Below, piece after piece: positions 6,377 to 8,318 of a stretch of DNA of 8,318 nucleotides. Where the stretch lies: the NCBI GenBank assembly GCA_001701075.1, contig DAAK01000076.1:12253-20570 (forward strand), written 5' to 3'. Each line of letters starts with the position of its first letter. The first letter of the stretch is position 1. The position numbers and the translations under genes are program-made. The notes beneath the pieces are model-generated. The model was not told the DNA's origin and did not search any database. It saw nothing but the letters and a program-made list of their open reading frames with translations. This DNA comes from Bacteroidales bacterium GP3 (GTDB lineage: Bacteria > Bacteroidota > Bacteroidia > Bacteroidales > Muribaculaceae).

Positions 6377-7405
6377 TCAGTGGGCAGCGACAAATTCATC
6401 AAGGAATCTAACGTCGTTTTCGCTGAATAGACGAAGGTCTTTGACGAGATATTTAAGGTTGGCAATGCGTTCTACACCCATGCCGAATGCGTAGCCGGAA
6501 TAGATTTCTGGGTCAATTCCGCAAGCCTTAAGCACATTGGGGTCTACCATACCGCATCCAAGGATTTCCACCCAGCCGGTGCCCTTGCACATTGCACATC
6601 CTTTTCCTCCGCAGATGCCGCAGCTGATATCCATCTCGGCACTTGGTTCTGTGAATGGGAAATAGCTGGGACGTAGGCGGATTCTTGTCTCAGGTCCGAA
6701 CATCTGCTGCGCAAATTCAAGCAGCACTTGCTTAAGGTCGGCGAAGCTGACGTTTTTGTCGATATAGAGACCTTCTACCTGATGGAAGAAGCAGTGTGCA
6801 CGTGCAGAAATAGCCTCATTACGATAGACGCGGCCAGGGCAAACGATACGGATTGGAGGCTGGGTATGCTCCATTGTACGGGTCTGAACGCTTGAGGTGT
6901 GGGTGCGCAGAAGAATGTCGTCTTTGCCGTCACGCTCTATAAAGAAGGTGTCCTGCATATCGCGTGCCGGATGGTCGGCCGGGAAGTTGAGGGAGCTGAA
7001 TACATGCCAGTCGTCTTCAATCTCCGGTCCTTCTGCAATGGTGAACCCCATGTTGCCGAAAATGTTGATGATTTCGTTCTTGACAAGCGAAAGGGGATGG
7101 CGAGTGCCAAGAGGGAGCGGTGAAGCTGTCCTTGTGAGGTCGATATTCCCTTTTTCTTTATCGGCGTTGTCTGCCAGTGACTCTTTGAGAGCCGCAAGCT
7201 TCTCTGTCGCGATGTTCTTAAGTTCATTGAGTTTCTGACCCAGTTCTCTTTTTTGTTCTGCAGGAACTGTGCGGAATTCGTTCATCAAAGATGAGATTTC
7301 TCCCTTTTTGCTCAAGTATTTGATACGAAGCTGCTCCACAGCTTCTGCCGTTGTAGCCTGTAGCGCGGATATTTCAGCTTTTAGTCCTTCAATCTTGGAT
7401 ATCAT
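6377..7405 (-). CDS. pheS: phenylalanyl-tRNA synthetase, alpha subunit
   Basis: The 342-residue product has the length and architecture of bacterial PheS. A charged N-terminal helical region (about 1-85, the tRNA-contacting coiled coil) leads into the class II catalytic core. Landmarks are HPLSL (103-107), the RTHTSSVQTR segment (167-176), motif 2 as GRVYRNE (191-197) with FFHQVEGL (206-213), and motif 3 as GMGVERI (308-314). A cysteine-rich insert, C262-x2-C265-x4-C270-x2-C273 followed by GTGWVEILGCGM, is shared by many bacterial PheS proteins and looks like a metal site. With PheT it forms the alpha2-beta2 enzyme that charges tRNA-Phe in the cytosol. pheT is not adjacent here; nth follows instead. 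It starts about 33 nt after the -7 box of the promoter at 7438-7469. The stop is TGA, confirming the standard code. Confidence 0.98.
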   Translation of the reverse strand: MISKIEGLKAEISALQATTAEAVEQLRIKYLSKKGEISSLMNEFRTVPAEQKRELGQKLNELKNIATEKLAALKESLADNADKEKGNIDLTRTASPLPLGTRHPLSLVKNEIINIFGNMGFTIAEGPEIEDDWHVFSSLNFPADHPARDMQDTFFIERDGKDDILLRTHTSSVQTRTMEHTQPPIRIVCPGRVYRNEAISARAHCFFHQVEGLYIDKNVSFADLKQVLLEFAQQMFGPETRIRLRPSYFPFTEPSAEMDISCGICGGKGCAMCKGTGWVEILGCGMVDPNVLKACGIDPEIYSGYAFGMGVERIANLKYLVKDLRLFSENDVRFLDEFVAAH

Positions 7406-7437
7406 ATTTTATGACGTATATTGTTGTTTTCAATCGG

Positions 7438-7469
7438 CAAAGTTACAAAAAAAACTTCATATTCCCAAA
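7438..7469 (-). promoter_or_regulatory. Bacteroidetes-type promoter for pheS-nth
   Basis: On the minus strand TTTG (7469-7466) is followed after exactly 20 bases by TAACTTTG (7445-7438), a full match to the TTTG-N19-21-TAnnTTTG consensus. The predicted leader to the pheS ATG at 7405 is only about 25 nt, too short for a peptide-based attenuator of the kind known upstream of E. coli pheST. Called by consensus only. Confidence 0.7.
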
Positions 7470-7538
7470 CCGATTTTGATTCCTGATGTGATCATATAAA
7501 AAATCAAAGCATTTTTCCAAAAAAATAGTTTGTGTATG

Positions 7539-7569
7539 TATGAAAATTGAAAAAAATGATGTAATTTTG
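7539..7569 (+). promoter_or_regulatory. probable promoter for the epimerase/threonine dehydrogenase-type gene
   Basis: TAATTTTG at 7562-7569 fits TAnnTTTG exactly, and TATG at 7539-7542 is a three-of-four match to the TTTG -33 box at a spacing of 19. The leader to ATG at 7635 would be about 58 nt. It includes a weak CCTC/GAGG hairpin (7584-7597) that I do not regard as a terminator or riboswitch. Confidence 0.5.
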
Positions 7570-7634
7570 TAGCTTGAAAAGAGCCTCATGCGAGAGGATA
7601 AGAGAATTAAAGTATCTTACAAACCTAAATCAGA

Positions 7635-8309
7635 ATGAAAAATATACTTGTCATAGGCAGTACTGGCCAAATAGGCAGTGAGCTGACAATGAAACTGCGC
7701 GGTCTTTATCCGCAGGGCAATGTAGTGGCTGGATATATTCCAGGAGCAGAGCCAAAAGGCGACCTCCTCGAATCCGGTCCTTCCGCAATTGTGGATATTA
7801 CCAATACCGGGCAGATAGCCGATGCAGTGAATAAGTATAAAATTGACACCATCTATAATCTTGCTGCTCTTCTTAGTGCTGTAGCTGAGATAAAACCTCA
7901 GTTAGCCTGGAAAATAGGCCTCGGTGGCCTGTTCAACACTCTTGAAGTGGCGCGGGAGAAAGGTTGTGCCGTATTTACTCCAAGCTCCATAGGAAGCTTT
8001 GGAAACTCCACACCGCATACCAAGACTCCACAGGATACAATTCAGCGTCCGGAGACTATGTATGGCGTAACTAAAGTCTCAGGAGAACTTCTCAGTGACT
8101 ATTATGCCAAGCGTTTCGGTGTTGATACCAGATCGGTGAGATTTCCCGGACTCATCAGCTATGTAGCTCCTCCGGGTGGTGGCACTACCGACTATGCCGT
8201 AGACATCTACTATTATGCGGTGAACGGCGAGACTTTCAAATGCCCTCTTAAGCCGGGCACTCTGATGGATATGATGTATATGCCCGACGCTCTCTTAAGC
8301 ATATCTTGA
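7635..8309 (+). CDS. NAD-dependent epimerase/dehydratase family protein, L-threonine 3-dehydrogenase type, prematurely ended
   Basis: The 224-residue frame is an extended short-chain dehydrogenase. It has a dinucleotide-binding glycine motif G8-S-T-G11-Q-I-G14, a YNLAALLSA segment (74-82), PSSIGSFG (116-123), and the catalytic Y143-x3-K147. The segments FPGLISY (170-176), PPGGGTTDYAVDIYYYA (179-195) and MMYMPDAL (213-220) are very like the SDR-type L-threonine 3-dehydrogenases of Flavobacterium and Bacteroides. Those enzymes oxidise threonine to 2-amino-3-ketobutyrate with NAD+. Relatives run to about 310-320 residues, but here the frame reads LSIS and then TGA (8307-8309) directly after MPDAL, losing roughly the last 90 residues. 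The stop may be a real mutation, a frameshift near 8295-8307, or an error or chimeric join at a contig end; 9 bases remain after it. Everything up to residue 220 looks intact and well conserved. Specific substrate is an inference. Confidence 0.85.
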   Translation: MKNILVIGSTGQIGSELTMKLRGLYPQGNVVAGYIPGAEPKGDLLESGPSAIVDITNTGQIADAVNKYKIDTIYNLAALLSAVAEIKPQLAWKIGLGGLFNTLEVAREKGCAVFTPSSIGSFGNSTPHTKTPQDTIQRPETMYGVTKVSGELLSDYYAKRFGVDTRSVRFPGLISYVAPPGGGTTDYAVDIYYYAVNGETFKCPLKPGTLMDMMYMPDALLSIS

Positions 8310-8318
8310 GTCATGGCA

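Noticed and set aside
7584..7597. Hairpin CCTC/GAGG in the leader of the epimerase gene as a riboswitch or attenuator.
   Set aside because: A 4-bp stem is too weak and no known aptamer pattern or larger fold is evident in the leader of about 58 nt.
8307..8309. TGA as a recoded sense codon in the epimerase gene.
   Set aside because: TGA ends pheS, the complete pepD and the HD-domain gene at their expected lengths, so the standard code applies.
1..8318. A new defence, mobile or secondary-metabolite system.
   Set aside because: All recognisable genes are housekeeping or envelope families; there are no integrases, transposases, toxin-antitoxin pairs, CRISPR repeats, nuclease-helicase modules or assembly-line domains.

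Overview
The window looks like ordinary chromosomal DNA from a member of the Bacteroidales, possibly a gut Muribaculaceae-type organism. The evidence is: promoters with a TAnnTTTG -7 box and a TTTG -33 box, A/T-rich leaders without clear Shine-Dalgarno sites, a Skp/OmpH-like lipoprotein, a tiny secreted protein made almost entirely of a type IX secretion (Por) C-terminal-like fold, and a Bacteroidetes-style epimerase/threonine dehydrogenase. The family-level assignment is an inference from gene style only. TGA is used as a normal stop (for example in pheS and the HD gene), so the genetic code is standard.

Minus strand, 1-2965: a three-gene operon read leftwards from a near-consensus promoter at 2934-2965. 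The order is a complete M20C dipeptidase (pepD), a secreted N-acetylmuramidase-family protein overlapping it by 4 nt, and, after 17 nt, a second pepD paralogue that runs off the left edge. The two dipeptidases are about 63% identical over their first 180 residues. Together the operon pairs a predicted cell-wall glycan hydrolase with two predicted cytosolic dipeptidases.

Plus strand, 3005-5689: a divergent promoter leads into a Skp/OmpH-like lipoprotein gene, a 109-residue secreted protein, branched-chain aminotransferase ilvE, and an HD-domain hydrolase. The HD gene has a perfect GC-rich inverted repeat near the start of its coding sequence, and its 3' end overlaps nth convergently by 14 nt.

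Minus strand, 5676-7469: pheS (phenylalanyl-tRNA synthetase alpha subunit) followed by nth (endonuclease III), from a near-consensus promoter at 7438-7469. The 53-nt gap between them is largely a degenerate 7-nt tandem repeat.

Plus strand, 7539-8318: a divergent promoter and an NAD-dependent epimerase/L-threonine dehydrogenase-type gene. Its reading frame stops at an in-frame TGA 9 bases before the window ends, about 90 residues short of the family's usual length.

No tRNA, rRNA, CRISPR array, insertion sequence or phage module is visible, and no gene-free stretch exceeds about 230 bases. I see no convincing new defence or mobile system. The points most worth a second look are the dipeptidase-muramidase-dipeptidase operon, the free-standing secretion-domain-like protein, the heptamer repeat, the intragenic palindrome and the broken epimerase end.
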